DNA of 64,000 nucleotides from Nitrospirota bacterium. Its GTDB lineage: Bacteria; Nitrospirota; Nitrospiria; Nitrospirales; Nitrospiraceae. A program made the translations under genes and the position numbers. The stretch is taken from the NCBI GenBank assembly GCA_040755395.1, contig JBFMAX010000006.1:62001-126000 (forward strand), written 5' to 3'. Positions 44,779 through 54,817 of the stretch are shown here, piece by piece. Each line of letters begins with the position of its first letter. Position 1 is the stretch's first letter. The notes beneath the pieces were generated by a model. It did not search any database. It worked only from the letters and a program-made list of their open reading frames with translations, and was not told the origin of the DNA.

Positions 44779-45203
44779 CGACGGGGCGGTTCGACGGGAT
44801 ATCCGGCTTCCAGCCAGGCGTTCATGCTGCCCTTGACGTTGTAGGCGTGGCGGTACCCCAGATCCGCCAGCGTTTCGGCCGCGATATGGCTGCGGCGTCC
44901 GGACTGGCAGTAGACCACGATGTGGTCGTCCGGTTTAGCGCCGATCTCGCGATGGCGGGCTTTGATCTCGCGGAAATCGATGTTCCGGTCCGTTCCCGGA
45001 ATGACTCCGGTGGCGTGTTCTTCCGGCGACCGGACATCGATCAAGAAAAAGCCTTTCTGGGCCAACGACGGCGCCTTGTTCAACCCGGCCCGCAGTTGTT
45101 GGACGGTCAGCACGTAAGAATGATAGGCCGGCACGCCGCTCGCGCCGGTCAGCACGAAGAGCAGCGCAAGGCTGCCCCACACAAGATATCGACGGTAGGC
45201 CAT
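44775..45203 (-). CDS. Membrane-anchored rhodanese-like protein
   Basis: 142 residues from ATG 45203, which has a strong AAGGAGGAAGG site. An N-terminal signal anchor (about 7-27) is followed by one rhodanese domain with FFLIDVRSPEEH and the active-site loop YCQSGRRS, where Cys carries persulfide. Single-domain periplasmic rhodaneses handle sulfane sulfur. The end overlaps the convergent glycosidase gene by 4 bases. Confidence 0.85.
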   Translation of the reverse strand: MAYRRYLVWGSLALLFVLTGASGVPAYHSYVLTVQQLRAGLNKAPSLAQKGFFLIDVRSPEEHATGVIPGTDRNIDFREIKARHREIGAKPDDHIVVYCQSGRRSHIAAETLADLGYRHAYNVKGSMNAWLEAGYPVEPPRR

Positions 45204-45289
45204 GGTCCTTCCTCCTTGTAACCGAGAAGGTCCGTGCAGAGACATGTCGCGTCGGGCAGGAGACGAACAGCACTTATGATAGGAGCCCC

Positions 45290-45601
45290 ATGAAAGGCTG
45301 GTCAAGAGCCGTCGCGCTGGCGTGTTTGCTGACCCTGGGCGGCTGCGCGGACGGCGCCAAGGTGGTGCAGGAAACCGAGACCGGCGGGATCGTGGTGTAT
45401 CCGTTCAAAGGCGAGCAGGGTCACCTGGTGTCACCCTTCCGGCGGGACGCGCTCCAACTGATCGCGCAGCGCTGCGGTAGCCAGTATACGATCGTCCGGG
45501 AAGGAGAGGCGAAGGGGCGAAGCCGGGTGTCAAGCGTGATGGGAGGAGCGGAAGAGGTGGTCCACGAACGCCGCTGGGGAATCCAGTTTCAATGCAAATG
45601 A
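45290..45601 (+). CDS. Hypothetical lipoprotein
   Basis: 103 residues with a signal peptide ending in the lipobox LGGC (about residue 19). The mature part is small and has two further Cys (ARCG-like RCG and the C-terminal CK). No known family. ATG 45290 follows TAGGAG. Divergent from the rhodanese gene. Confidence 0.65.
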   Translation: MKGWSRAVALACLLTLGGCADGAKVVQETETGGIVVYPFKGEQGHLVSPFRRDALQLIAQRCGSQYTIVREGEAKGRSRVSSVMGGAEEVVHERRWGIQFQCK

Positions 45602-45684
45602 AGGCGGAGCCCCGCCGAGTCAGGCCCTGGCCCACATTGTTCATGACGGTTCGTGACGAAACCGCCAAGACCCCACGCGTTGGA

Positions 45685-45709
45685 CCCATTGCACGAGAAG
45701 AGCAATGGG
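45685..45709. repeat. CCCATTGC/GCAATGGG hairpin
   Basis: Eight-base perfect arms around a 9-base loop, downstream of the lipoprotein gene. The same hairpin occurs at 38290-38315 and 48174-48208. The following 140 bases hold a diverged copy of the larger palindromic repeat seen at 49644 (GGATGTTGAGGCTGCGAGG). Confidence 0.65.
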
Positions 45710-45851
45710 CACCCCCGCGGGGAGCCCCGAGAGGCCGAGGCATACTTGAAACAGGATGTTGAGGCTGCGAGGGGCGAGCCCGCCCGGCTGGTCGCTGCCA
45801 GTCGCGGCCAGCCTTGTCGCAGCGGCGTATCGGCGGTTGCAGGAGAAGCGG

Positions 45852-46451
45852 TCATGAATAGTGTGGGCTGGCCGCCGCGTGGGCTTTCTCGTGCCGGCGC
45901 ATCAGATCCTCGATGGTCAACAGGCTGAACAGCGTCACGCTCTGCCGTTCGACGTTCGCCTGTCCGTCCTGCTCCTTCCGGTCCACGATGACCAAGGCGT
46001 AGCGGACGTCGAGCCCGGCCTCGCGGGCCGCAGCGACGGCTTTGAGCAGCGATCCGCCGCTGGTGAGCACGTCGTCCACGATCAAGGCCCGATCGCCCGC
46101 CTGGACGGCCCCTTCGATCAACTTCCCCAGACCGTGATCCTTCGGCTGCTTGCGGACGACGAAGGTCCGCCAGTCCCTCCGTGGCGTCGCGCGAAAGCCG
46201 TAATCGGAGATGGTCGTTGCGATCGAAATGGCGCCCAGCTCCAGACCGCCGATGCAGTCGAACTCCAAATCCTTGAGGAGGTCCCATGCCGCCTGCGCCA
46301 CCAACGCCCGGGGGCCGGGGTGGGCCATGAGGACTCGGCAATCCACATAAAACGGACTGGTCAGGCCGGAGGCCAGCTTGAAGCCGCCGTGGGGGTCCCA
46401 CTTGAACGACCGGGTCGCAATAAACGCGTCCGCCAGCTCATCTCGTAACAT
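45852..46451 (-). CDS. pyrE: Orotate phosphoribosyltransferase
   Basis: 199 residues. The PRPP-binding motif is RALIVDDVLTSGGS, and FKLASGLTSPFYVDCR near the N-terminus is the orotate-side signature. PyrE makes orotidine monophosphate from orotate and PRPP in pyrimidine synthesis. Length and motifs are normal. Confidence 0.93.
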   Translation of the reverse strand: MLRDELADAFIATRSFKWDPHGGFKLASGLTSPFYVDCRVLMAHPGPRALVAQAAWDLLKDLEFDCIGGLELGAISIATTISDYGFRATPRRDWRTFVVRKQPKDHGLGKLIEGAVQAGDRALIVDDVLTSGGSLLKAVAAAREAGLDVRYALVIVDRKEQDGQANVERQSVTLFSLLTIEDLMRRHEKAHAAASPHYS

Positions 46452-46569
46452 AGTCGTTCCTCCGCTCGTCCTGCGCGCCGCCCGTGTTCATGGGACGGGG
46501 CGGCCGATTCTACACGCTTCGCCGCTCAAAACACATCCGCTTTTCGCCGGCCGTCCGTCTCGCCGCCGC

Positions 46570-47091
46570 CTACGTTCCCCCAAACCCCTTGACCTGGGTC
46601 GCCAGCATGCCGGCGACCAAGTCGAGATCGAAGGGCCAGGCGTAGCGAAAGACCACGCCGGGATGCGTTCGCCGAAGGTGGTCGATCGTCTGCGGAATCT
46701 CAATTTCGGCGTGGGACCCTCCGGGCGTCAGCATGGAGGAGATCACCGTGATCTCCCTGGCTCCTTCTTTGAGGAGCTCGTCGACCGCCTCCTCCAGCGT
46801 CGGCGCGCAATACTCATTGTAGGCGATGCGGAACAGGCTCCCCTCCAGCAGCGGCTCGAGCCGCGCGGCCAGGGCTTCGAGACCGGCCTTATAAGGATCG
46901 TTCGAGCTCGTCCGTGGCCACCGGCGAATCCGGCAATCCAAGTCCGCTTCCTCCGCCGTCGGTGCCCCGCCGGCCGCCCGCCGCTGCGCTTCCAGGCGCT
47001 TCAGTTTCATCACCAGCTCGTACGGACAATCCTTCGGAATGCCGCCGTGGCCGATCAAGATCACTCCTCGGTTGCTTTGCCGCATCCCCAC
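46570..47091 (-). CDS. CbiX/SirB-like chelatase-family protein
   Basis: 173 residues. GVILIGHGG at the N-terminus carries the catalytic-type His, and GGSHAEIEIPQTI carries a second conserved His and Glu; both are typical of the CbiX/SirB family, which inserts Co or Fe into sirohydrochlorin. A 40-residue insertion (AQRRAAGGAPTAEEAD region) sits between them. It may be a chelatase or a CbiX-like protein of other function; no tetrapyrrole gene is adjacent. Confidence 0.75.
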   Translation of the reverse strand: MGMRQSNRGVILIGHGGIPKDCPYELVMKLKRLEAQRRAAGGAPTAEEADLDCRIRRWPRTSSNDPYKAGLEALAARLEPLLEGSLFRIAYNEYCAPTLEEAVDELLKEGAREITVISSMLTPGGSHAEIEIPQTIDHLRRTHPGVVFRYAWPFDLDLVAGMLATQVKGFGGT

Positions 47092-47122
47092 TCTCCTTTT
47101 TACGGATCCGTTGCGCCAAGGA

Positions 47123-48097
47123 TCAGACGTGATTGCGCAGCATGAACTCCTTGGGATGAGGATTCAGATACACCTGATTCCGAAGGGCTGCCACGTTATA
47201 GGCCCGGACATAATGTTTTAGGAGCGTGATCGGCACCACCAGCGGCACCAGCCCGCGGTGATAATCCTCGATGACGTCACGCAACTCTTCCCTTTCGCTG
47301 GCCTTCAGCAGACCCATCATATGGCTGGCGATGCGGCGGAGAACGCTCGCGTGCTTGTAAACCGTAGCTGTGGTCTTCAACGCCTCCATGATCCCCGCAC
47401 CGTACCGCCGGGCCAAGTCGAGTGGTCGATACCGATGGGCGTTCGCCATGAGACGCCCGAGGCGCTGAAAGTGCTCGCGGCTGTGCGCCAGCAACAGATA
47501 CTGATGGACCGTGTGAAAATCCACGATGGCTTGGCGCGTGACGCGCTTCTTGAGGAGGTCGCGCCAGCGTCGATAGCAGAACACCCGTTCGATGAAGTGT
47601 TCGCGAAGCACAGGATCGCACAATCGGCCCTCTTCCTCCACCGGGATCAGCGGGAAACGCTGCACGAACGCGCGCGCAAACAGCCCGACGCCCTTGAGGC
47701 TGGGGATCCCTTGAGAATTGAAGACGCGTACTCGCTCGACGCCGCAACTGGGCGAATCCTTCTTGAAGACGAATCCCGAGAGGTCCAACGCCTCCAGTTC
47801 GCGGACCCGCTCCTCCGAGAAGCGCGCCATCTCCTCCGTCCGATCGCAGGCGGAGTGCACCGTCAGGAGCCGCGGGTGCCGTGGATTGCCGACCAGCCGC
47901 ATCGCCTCCCGCGGAACACCGAAGCCGGCTTCCACTTCCGGGCAGACCGGCACCCATTCCACGAACCGCCCGAGCACCTCGACCACGAAGCTGTCCCGCT
48001 TGTGCCCGCCATCGTAACGGACGTGGTCGCCGAGCAGGCAGCGACTGACGCCGAGGCGAATCGGCCTGCTGGCAGCTTCGCAAGTCTCGTCGAGCAT
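47123..48097 (-). CDS. DUF523/DUF1722 family protein (YbgA-like)
   Basis: About 324 residues from ATG 48097. An N-terminal DUF523 domain (about 12-160) has CLLGDHVRYDGGHKRD and KKDSPSCGVERVRVF, with conserved cysteines that could bind a metal. A C-terminal DUF1722 (YbgA) domain (about 190-310) has FHTVHQYLLLAHS and PLDLARRYG. The family is often near photolyase or DNA-stress genes, but its role is unknown. The frame continues upstream to 48358 without a good start. Confidence 0.82.
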   Translation of the reverse strand: MLDETCEAASRPIRLGVSRCLLGDHVRYDGGHKRDSFVVEVLGRFVEWVPVCPEVEAGFGVPREAMRLVGNPRHPRLLTVHSACDRTEEMARFSEERVRELEALDLSGFVFKKDSPSCGVERVRVFNSQGIPSLKGVGLFARAFVQRFPLIPVEEEGRLCDPVLREHFIERVFCYRRWRDLLKKRVTRQAIVDFHTVHQYLLLAHSREHFQRLGRLMANAHRYRPLDLARRYGAGIMEALKTTATVYKHASVLRRIASHMMGLLKASEREELRDVIEDYHRGLVPLVVPITLLKHYVRAYNVAALRNQVYLNPHPKEFMLRNHV

Positions 48098-48173
48098 ACG
48101 TCGCGGTTTTATCAGATGCCAACCGGTGCGTGCACCGCGCGAGTCTGCATGACGCACGAAGGCATCATCTGCC

Positions 48174-48208
48174 TGGGCCCATTGCAACAGCGATGGGCAA
48201 TGGGCCCA
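48174..48208. repeat. CCCATTGC/GCAATGGG hairpin
   Basis: A perfect 12-base inverted repeat (TGGGCCCATTGC/GCAATGGGCCCA) with an 11-base loop, third copy of this hairpin in the window. It lies just upstream of the DUF523 gene. Confidence 0.7.
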
Positions 48209-48257
48209 AGCCACGGGTGGAATGCGCGAATCCTCCTGAATCGAGGAACTGATGGTC

Positions 48258-48400
48258 TCCCACCTGGGGGAAGGTAAGGGTCTTGATCCCTCTCTTCTCC
48301 TCGCCCCCATTGGGGGAGAAGCTGCGGTGAGGGGGTTCTTTTCGGATACCACCCTCACCTGTCTCCTCTCCCTCCCGCGCGAGGGAGAGGATCCTTTCGG
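48258..48400. repeat. CCCTCACC-type intergenic palindrome
   Basis: GCGGTGAGGGGG pairs with CCACCCTCACC, and CCTCTCCCTC pairs with GAGGGAGAGG further out. It is the widespread 'CCCTCACC...CTCTCCC' type of bacterial intergenic repeat. Together with the hairpin at 48174 it accounts for most of the 48098-48454 gap, which holds no gene I can support. Confidence 0.55.
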
Positions 48401-48454
48401 GAACCGGGGAAAGGCATTTTGCCGAGAGAAATATGTTCGGATCAGGGTTAACTC

Positions 48455-49393
48455 TCATGCCGCGGGTCGGGCGGATACCGCCGGCCCGAGGATCGCCTGC
48501 AGGGCCGGCTCCAGTGACGGATAGCGGAATCGGTACCCGCCTTGTTGCGCCACCTCGGGCAGGACGCGCTGCCCCGTCGTGAGCACCGTGCCGAGCTCGC
48601 CCAACGCCAGGCGCAGCACCCGCTCGGGCACCGGCAACCAGGAGGGTCGGCGCAGCACCCGGCCCAACGTGGCGCAGAACTCCCGCATCGTCACCGCGCC
48701 CGGAGCGACCGCATTGACCGGACTGCTCACCGCCGGCGCGGCCAACACCCATTCCATGATTCCGATAAGGTCTTGCCGGTGGATCCAGGATACCCATTGG
48801 GTCCCCGGCCCGATCGGCCCGCCGATGAAGGCGCGGAACGGCGGCAGCATTTTCGGGAGAGCCCCGCCGTCCTTCTCCAACACCATGCCGAAGCGCAAAC
48901 AGACGACGCGGGCCCCGGCTTGCTGCGCCGACATCGCCTCCCGTTCCCAGGCCACGCACAGCTCGGCCAGAAACCCCGTTCCCGGCGGGTCATGCTCCTG
49001 CAAGGGACGGTCGTCACGGGGGCCATAGTAGCCGACGCCGGACGCGGAAAGGAACATGCGGGGGCGGGCGGAGGCTCGCCCGAGGGCCTGTGCCAGCAGT
49101 CGCGTGGGGGCGATGCGGCTCTCGTAGATCATCCGCTTGCGCTCGGCCGTCCATCGCGCCTCGGCAATCGAAGCCCCCGCCAGGTTGATCACCGCATCGG
49201 CCGCTTCCAACTCCCGTTCCCAGGGACCCGCCGTCACCCCGTCCCACTCGACGACCCTGACAGACGGGTCGAGGCCCAACTCGCCCTCTCCGGCCCGACG
49301 AGACAGCACCACGACATCATGGCCTTCAGCGGCCAACGCCCGGCACAATGCCCGACCGATAAAGCCGGTTCCGCCGGTGATCACGATCTTCAT
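48455..49393 (-). CDS. TIGR01777 family epimerase (SDR39U1/YfcH-like)
   Basis: 312 residues. GGTGFIGRAL is the NAD(P)-binding motif, and SASGVGYYG is the family's variant of the active-site region; FVSWIHRQDL-like VSWIHRQDLIGI follows. A C-terminal DUF1731 part (about 265-310: LPEVAQQGGYRFRYPSLEPAL) is present. Substrate unknown; related to SulA-like proteins by name only. Confidence 0.88.
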   Translation of the reverse strand: MKIVITGGTGFIGRALCRALAAEGHDVVVLSRRAGEGELGLDPSVRVVEWDGVTAGPWERELEAADAVINLAGASIAEARWTAERKRMIYESRIAPTRLLAQALGRASARPRMFLSASGVGYYGPRDDRPLQEHDPPGTGFLAELCVAWEREAMSAQQAGARVVCLRFGMVLEKDGGALPKMLPPFRAFIGGPIGPGTQWVSWIHRQDLIGIMEWVLAAPAVSSPVNAVAPGAVTMREFCATLGRVLRRPSWLPVPERVLRLALGELGTVLTTGQRVLPEVAQQGGYRFRYPSLEPALQAILGPAVSARPAA

Positions 49394-49643
49394 GGGTTCC
49401 TCCTCAGAGTGCGCGGCAATCGAGGGACACAGGCTATCGGGTCGGAGGGGTCAGATCAAGGGGAGGCAGGCCACAGGTACCTGAGCCTTTATCCTTGCCG
49501 AGAAGACAGCGACCTGCTGTGGAATGTCGTTAGCAGCCAAGCCTTGCGTGGAGACCGCTTACTGAGCAGGTTGTCGAAAAACTATTGCGGCGCCATCGAA
49601 CCGCAAGACCTCGGCAGATGACAACCAGGATCAGCATAGCCGG

Positions 49644-49845
49644 CAGGATGTTGAAAAAGGCCGTCGCACCCGCTAGGCGGGTACCCAGGCCGCAGCGAGC
49701 GAGGAGGCGAGGCGTACTCGCGGCACCCGTTGCTCTTCTTGCTGCAACAGGTCCAAGACGTTGAGCCTCGGAGCATCAGCTCCATTGTGCTACAAGAGCA
49801 CTGGGTACCCCCAACAAAGCTGGCGGACTTTTTCAACGGCCTGTT
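49644..49845. repeat. Composite ~200-bp palindromic repeat element
   Basis: The ends are inverted repeats: CAGGATGTTGAAAAAGGCCG at the left and CGGACTTTTTCAACGGCCTG at the right. GAGGCGAGGCGTAC and ACGTTGAGCCTCGG pair inside. The inner part also holds a diverged CATTGTGC...GCACTGGG hairpin. It encodes no protein and resembles mobile REP/MITE-like elements. With the remaining unexplained bases it fills the gap 49394-49843. Confidence 0.65.
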
Positions 49846-50071
49846 AGTGTTTGGAGCCCGCCGAGGTCACGGATCGCTCGAACGACACCGCCCCGTCAAC
49901 CAGCACGAACAAGGCAACCAGCCCGAGCAGGGCTCCTCCGGTAAACCAGCCGAGCGGCGACAATTTCCACGTGTGATCCGTGATTCCGGCCAACACCCCG
50001 ATCACTCCGCACAGAAACGCGACGCCCGCGCCGATTCGGGCGATGGTGGTCCGCTTGAGGCCTGGTCCCAT
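49844..50071 (-). CDS. Small two-helix membrane protein
   Basis: 75 residues from ATG 50071, which has a strong AGGAGGTG ribosome site. Two hydrophobic helices (AGVAFLCGVIGVLAG and WFTGGALLGLVALFVLV) are joined by a short loop. No family recognised. The longer frame to 50212 has no good start. Confidence 0.6.
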   Translation of the reverse strand: MGPGLKRTTIARIGAGVAFLCGVIGVLAGITDHTWKLSPLGWFTGGALLGLVALFVLVDGAVSFERSVTSAGSKH

Positions 50072-50320
50072 GGGGCACCTCCTGTGGTGATGATCCGACT
50101 CAACGGTCAACGCAAAGGGTACCGGACGCCTTGTTCCGACACGCGCTCGCGCAGGGCGAGCTTGTACCAGGGCGCCACGCATCACCGCTTCTCCGGCCAT
50201 GAAGCAAGCCACGCGCGCTGCGTCGGTCGCGTGTGTCCACCGGCCCGGCTCCTGTGGCCGGGAGTGTACGCTCTGGGGCTCGGGGATTCAATGAAAGGTT
50301 CGTGACGCCTTTGCTCACCC

Positions 50321-51244
50321 TCAGACGTTTACGGAAGGTATCTCTCCCAGCATGACTTGCCCAGACTGCGGGGGCATGTCATCTGCATAGGTCTTCCAGA
50401 ACAGAATGGGTTCCCTCATCTCATTCCTATCGATGCGATTTGTATCTACGATGATCACAAAGTCTCGATCTTTTCCGTTGGTAAGCTCCCATTCATCTTC
50501 TGGGAAAATGACACGCCCGATCGCGGTCAATGGATTCTCGAACCATTGATTCCCAAACAAACGGGAAGGGATTTCGACGCCGTGTTGCTTATCAAAACCC
50601 TTCACGGCTTTGGATACTGTCCTTGGCACGGTGAAAACTGCCTTGATGTCATGAGCTGACACTGACCCCTTATTAAGAAGTGAGATGCTCAGGGCGTATT
50701 CGCATACGGTTCCTTCTCGACCTATGAATCTTCGTAAGAAGGTGGGGACGATAAGGGGATGTTTCACGCGATTCATGACATCCCGGATCTCATGGTCTTC
50801 CATCGGAACAGATTCAAAATTGAACCGCTTGTAGTACCTCTTGTCTCCCGCCTGATGAGCCGTCTGCCCCTGTGGAACGCCTACAACATATGCGACCTTC
50901 CCGGGAGCGGAAGTGGTGAGTGGTACCGGATTGATATGGAGTCCAGTCAATCGTGGACGGACCCGTCCGTTGATCACTTGCTCAAGCCACTCCTTTGTAA
51001 TCTGCGACGGATCGATCCCATCCAACCTCCGGGGCACATACCCTTCTTCCACCATGCCATAGACAATCACGCCGCCAGCACCGTTCGCCAAAGCCGAAAC
51101 GTCCTTGCTGATTTCATTCTTCGCTCTGTCGTTGGCAGTGAGGGCGTCACCGCTCTTGTATTCGAGATCGATTCTCTCCTCTACTCCATTCTGAATTAGC
51201 GAGAGTAGATCCTGCTCCATCCATTCCGATGCGGACTTTTCCAT
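50321..51244 (-). CDS. AlbA_2 (Schlafen-type) domain protein
   Basis: About 307 residues from ATG 51244. An AlbA_2/AAA_4 Schlafen-like domain (about 10-150) is recognised from RIDLEYKSGDAL, KDVSALANGAGGVIVYGM and AGDKRYYKRFNFES. The rest is beta-rich and unknown. This domain is common in regulators and defence genes next to type I restriction systems, and here it is the last gene of the hsd/abiE island. No lesion is seen. Confidence 0.7.
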   Translation of the reverse strand: MEKSASEWMEQDLLSLIQNGVEERIDLEYKSGDALTANDRAKNEISKDVSALANGAGGVIVYGMVEEGYVPRRLDGIDPSQITKEWLEQVINGRVRPRLTGLHINPVPLTTSAPGKVAYVVGVPQGQTAHQAGDKRYYKRFNFESVPMEDHEIRDVMNRVKHPLIVPTFLRRFIGREGTVCEYALSISLLNKGSVSAHDIKAVFTVPRTVSKAVKGFDKQHGVEIPSRLFGNQWFENPLTAIGRVIFPEDEWELTNGKDRDFVIIVDTNRIDRNEMREPILFWKTYADDMPPQSGQVMLGEIPSVNV

Positions 51245-51406
51245 AAGGTCGCCACCTTCTTTGTCGTCCGTGGTCACCGAAATCCTGTGGGCAAGAGCAT
51301 ATATGCCATGCCCCGTTAACAGGCGAAGCATGCCAGCACACCGGTCAAGCAAGGCGCCGCACGGATCGTTGTGGCCCCCCTTTCCCTTGCGGGCGCGGCC
51401 ATGACA

Positions 51407-54400
51407 CTATGCCGCGAGCAGATCGTACCCGCTCGCGCTCCGCTGCCAGACGTAGTCATAAACACGTCCAGCGACCGCTTCGGTCTCCTCGTCTGTGAAC
51501 GGAGGACGAGGCAGCGTTTGCCAGAGGTGATCGAGGATAAACACTTTCACCTCGGCCTGGGTGGCGGTGTTCTGCGTCCAGTCGTGCATGGGGCGAAGCA
51601 ACTCGCGCAAAGACGGGAGCAGGGCCTTGCTTGCCTGCTTGAGTCTCTCACGATCCGCCCTGCTGATATTATCTTTGAACAACAGGTCAAACAGCGCTAA
51701 TTCGTCGTCGCTGAGCCCCTCCTCCGCAGCACGCCGTTGTTCCGCATCGAGGCTCTGTGCAAGCGCGACGAGCTTCGCAAAGGTCTCTTCAACGGTCACA
51801 CGATCCTTTTCGCGATTGTAGTCTGCAATGATCTCCTGATACTTTTTATAATAGTCCATCCGCATCGGGTTCCTGGCGAGCATCTGCGCCAGCCTTTTCT
51901 CGACCACGTCGCGAATGTCTTGGAGGGCGGCGTGCTTGCGCCGGACCTTGCCGGCAAACTCATCCCGGAGCCTGCCGAAATCGATCCGGCTTAGGTCCAC
52001 TGTGAGCCCCTCGGCGTGATCTTCGCCGGGTGCCTGAGCCCTGATGGCCTCATTAACGATGCGATGGAGTTCCTTCAACACCTCAGTGACATCCGCGGTG
52101 TCGCGCCTCTCCTGCAACTTCTTGTAAATCGCCTCGATGTTGTCGTGGCGTTCCGCGTAGGCGAGGGCACTCGGCTCCATGAGCAATGCCTTGAATCGGG
52201 CAAAGACCTGTCGCGCCATAATCTCGAAGCGTCGTTTCACTTCGTCTGAGGTATAGAGTGCACCCACGGCATCCCGCAGTGCTTCGATACGCGCGAACCC
52301 GGTTGCACCGTGAAGCCGGCCTGGATCGAACCCCAGTCCTCTGAGATGGTTTTCCGCCGCCTCCAGCGCCTGCGCCAAGAACGCCACCAACTCTTCGATC
52401 GGGGCCACGATGGCCTCGCCTCCATCAGCATGCTCCTCGTCACCGACAGCGTACTGCGCCAGCGCTTCGCGCAAGCTCTTGAGCATCCCGTTGTAGTCGA
52501 CAATGACGCCGCACTCCTTGCTGGGATACACCCGATTGGCGCGGGCGATGGCCTGCATGAGGGTATGAGCCTTCATCGGCTTGTCGATATACAGAGTCCC
52601 GAGACATTCCACGTCAAACCCGGTCAGCCACATGGCGCAGACGACGGCGATGCGAAACGGATGCTGGGGGTCTTTGAAGGCGTCATCCACCGCCACCCGC
52701 TTGCCGTCGGACGTCTGGAAGCCGGTCTTCATCACGACACGATGCGGGATGATATCGAAGCCCCACTTTTGGAAGTCGCGGACCTCGTTCTGCGCTTCGC
52801 TAATGACGATCTCGATGATGGTGCTCTCCATCCACTGAGCCTGCCCGCGCAACGACTCAAGCTTCTTGGCGAGATGCTCCCGCGTGTCAGGGCCGCTGGC
52901 AGCGGCCAATTCCGCTTCTGTGATGGGAATCAGGGTCTTGACCTGCGCAAGCTTCGCCTGCCAGCGCGGCTCAATGCGCTGGAACATCCGCGCGCAGGTA
53001 ATCTTGTCGATTCACACGAGCATTGACTTGCCGGTCTGCCAGCGTGTGCTGCAGTGCTCGACGAAGTCATCAGCCAACTTATCCAGTCGATCGTCAGCCG
53101 TGATGACCTCATAGTCCTGCCCGAGGAGGTGCTCCAACAGCGCGGTCTGATCCGGATCAAGCTCTGCCTCCTCGATCTTTGCCGCAATCCGATCGTTCAA
53201 ATCGAGCCGGGCGATGCCCAGCTTCTCGCCCCGATTCTCGTACACAAGCTTGACCGTGGACTGATCCTCCTCGGACCGTTTGAAGTCATACCGGGAGATG
53301 TAATCGCCGAAGATGCGCCTGGTCAGTTCGTCATGCTTGAATAGCGGAGTCCCGGTGAAGCCGATGAACGCGGCGTTGGGCAGAGCGAGCCGCATATTGC
53401 GCGCGAACTTCCCAGCCTGGGTTCGGTGCGCCTCGTCCGAGATCACAATGATGTCGTCACGCTCGCTGTAAGGCTCGGTGACAGGTTGGTTGAACTTGTG
53501 GATCAGGCTGAAGATGAACCGGTGGTTGCCGCGCAAGAGTTCCTGAAGTTCCTTCCCTGAACTGGCCCGCGGCGTCTTCTCATCTGCCACTCCGCAACAG
53601 ACGAACGCCCGCCAAATCTGGTCGTCCAGATCCTCCCGATCGGTCATGAGTAGGAAGGTAAAGTTGCCGGGCACGACGCGACGCACCTTTTCGGCGAAGA
53701 ACGCCATCGAGTAGGACTTCCCGCTCCCCTGGGTGTGCCAGAACACCCCCAACCGCCCGAGATCAGGGTGCGCCCGCTTGACCAAAGGGAGTTCATGGTC
53801 TTCGGCATGGTTGGAGGCCACCCGTGAGGCATAGGCCGATTCGGCTGGAGGCCCCTCCGCAGCCTTGAGCAAGTCCGGCTTCGGGATGCGGTACTCGATG
53901 ACACGCTCTCGAAGGGGAATGGTCCGCTTGAGCTCCTCCTGTCGAAGGACGGACGCAACCGCATTATTCACTCCAAGCAACTGTTGGTTGCGAGCTACAA
54001 TCTTCCGCGTACCGCCGGGCCGGCTGTCGTCGAACAGAATGAAATTCTCGACGAGGTCGAGCAGCCGCTCCTTGGCCAGCATCCCTTCCAGGAGCGTCTG
54101 AGCATCCACGCGACCCTTTTCATTCTCCGAGTTGCGCTTCCACTCGACGAAGTGCTCCCACTTGCTGGTGATCGAGCCATAGCGGGCGCGATCCCCATTG
54201 CTCACCACAAGGAACGCGTTATGGTGGAAGGCGTGGGCGATGCTGTGCTCGCTCAGGTAGTCCGTGAGATTGTCGTCGAGCCCGGCGCGAATGGTTCGGT
54301 AGACCGCCTTCAGCTCGATGAAGACCAGCGGCAGGCCGTTGACGAAGCACACCAAGTCCGCTCGCCGATTGTAGTGGGGCACCCGCACGCCCTGGATTTT

Positions 54401-54817
54401 CAACTCGCGTACGGCGAGGAAGCGGTTACTAGCAGCCTGCCGGAAGTCGATCACCTGGGCGTGCGCATGGCGGGTTTCACCGGAAGCCTCGCGCCACTCG
54501 ACCGGGACGCCACCGCGAATGAAGCCGTAGAACTCCCGGTTGTGCTGCAAGAGCGAGCGCGCGAAGTCGATGCGCCTGAGCCTCTCGATCGCTTGCTCGC
54601 GGGCTGATGGCGGCAGGTCGGGATTGAGCCGTTCAAGCGCCGCGCGCAAATCACGCACGAGCACCACATCGCGTTCCGACATGCGCCCCAGCGTGCCCTC
54701 CGGTCCGAACGTCTCTTCGTTATAAGCATAGACACTCTCCCAGCCGAGGCGGTCGTGCAGGTAGCCTGCGAACGTTTGCTGGACCAGTCGATCCTCACTG
54801 TTGATGTCGGTGATCAT
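51407..54817 (-). pseudogene. hsdR: Type I restriction enzyme subunit R, interrupted by in-frame TGA
   Basis: The full frame would give about 1136 residues. The nuclease motif (RRADLVCFVNGLPLVFIELK, PD-(D/E)xK type), Walker A (THTQGSGKS-like HTQGSGKSYSM), DEAH (ISDEAHRTQAG) and FTGTPLF are intact. At codon 602 (53012-53014) a TGA stands in GKSMLV*IDKIT, where the family usually has Cys. The reading frame continues without shift to 51407. Both halves would be separate proteins unless TGA is read through. The start ATG 54817 overlaps the abiEii stop (ATGA). Confidence 0.85.
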
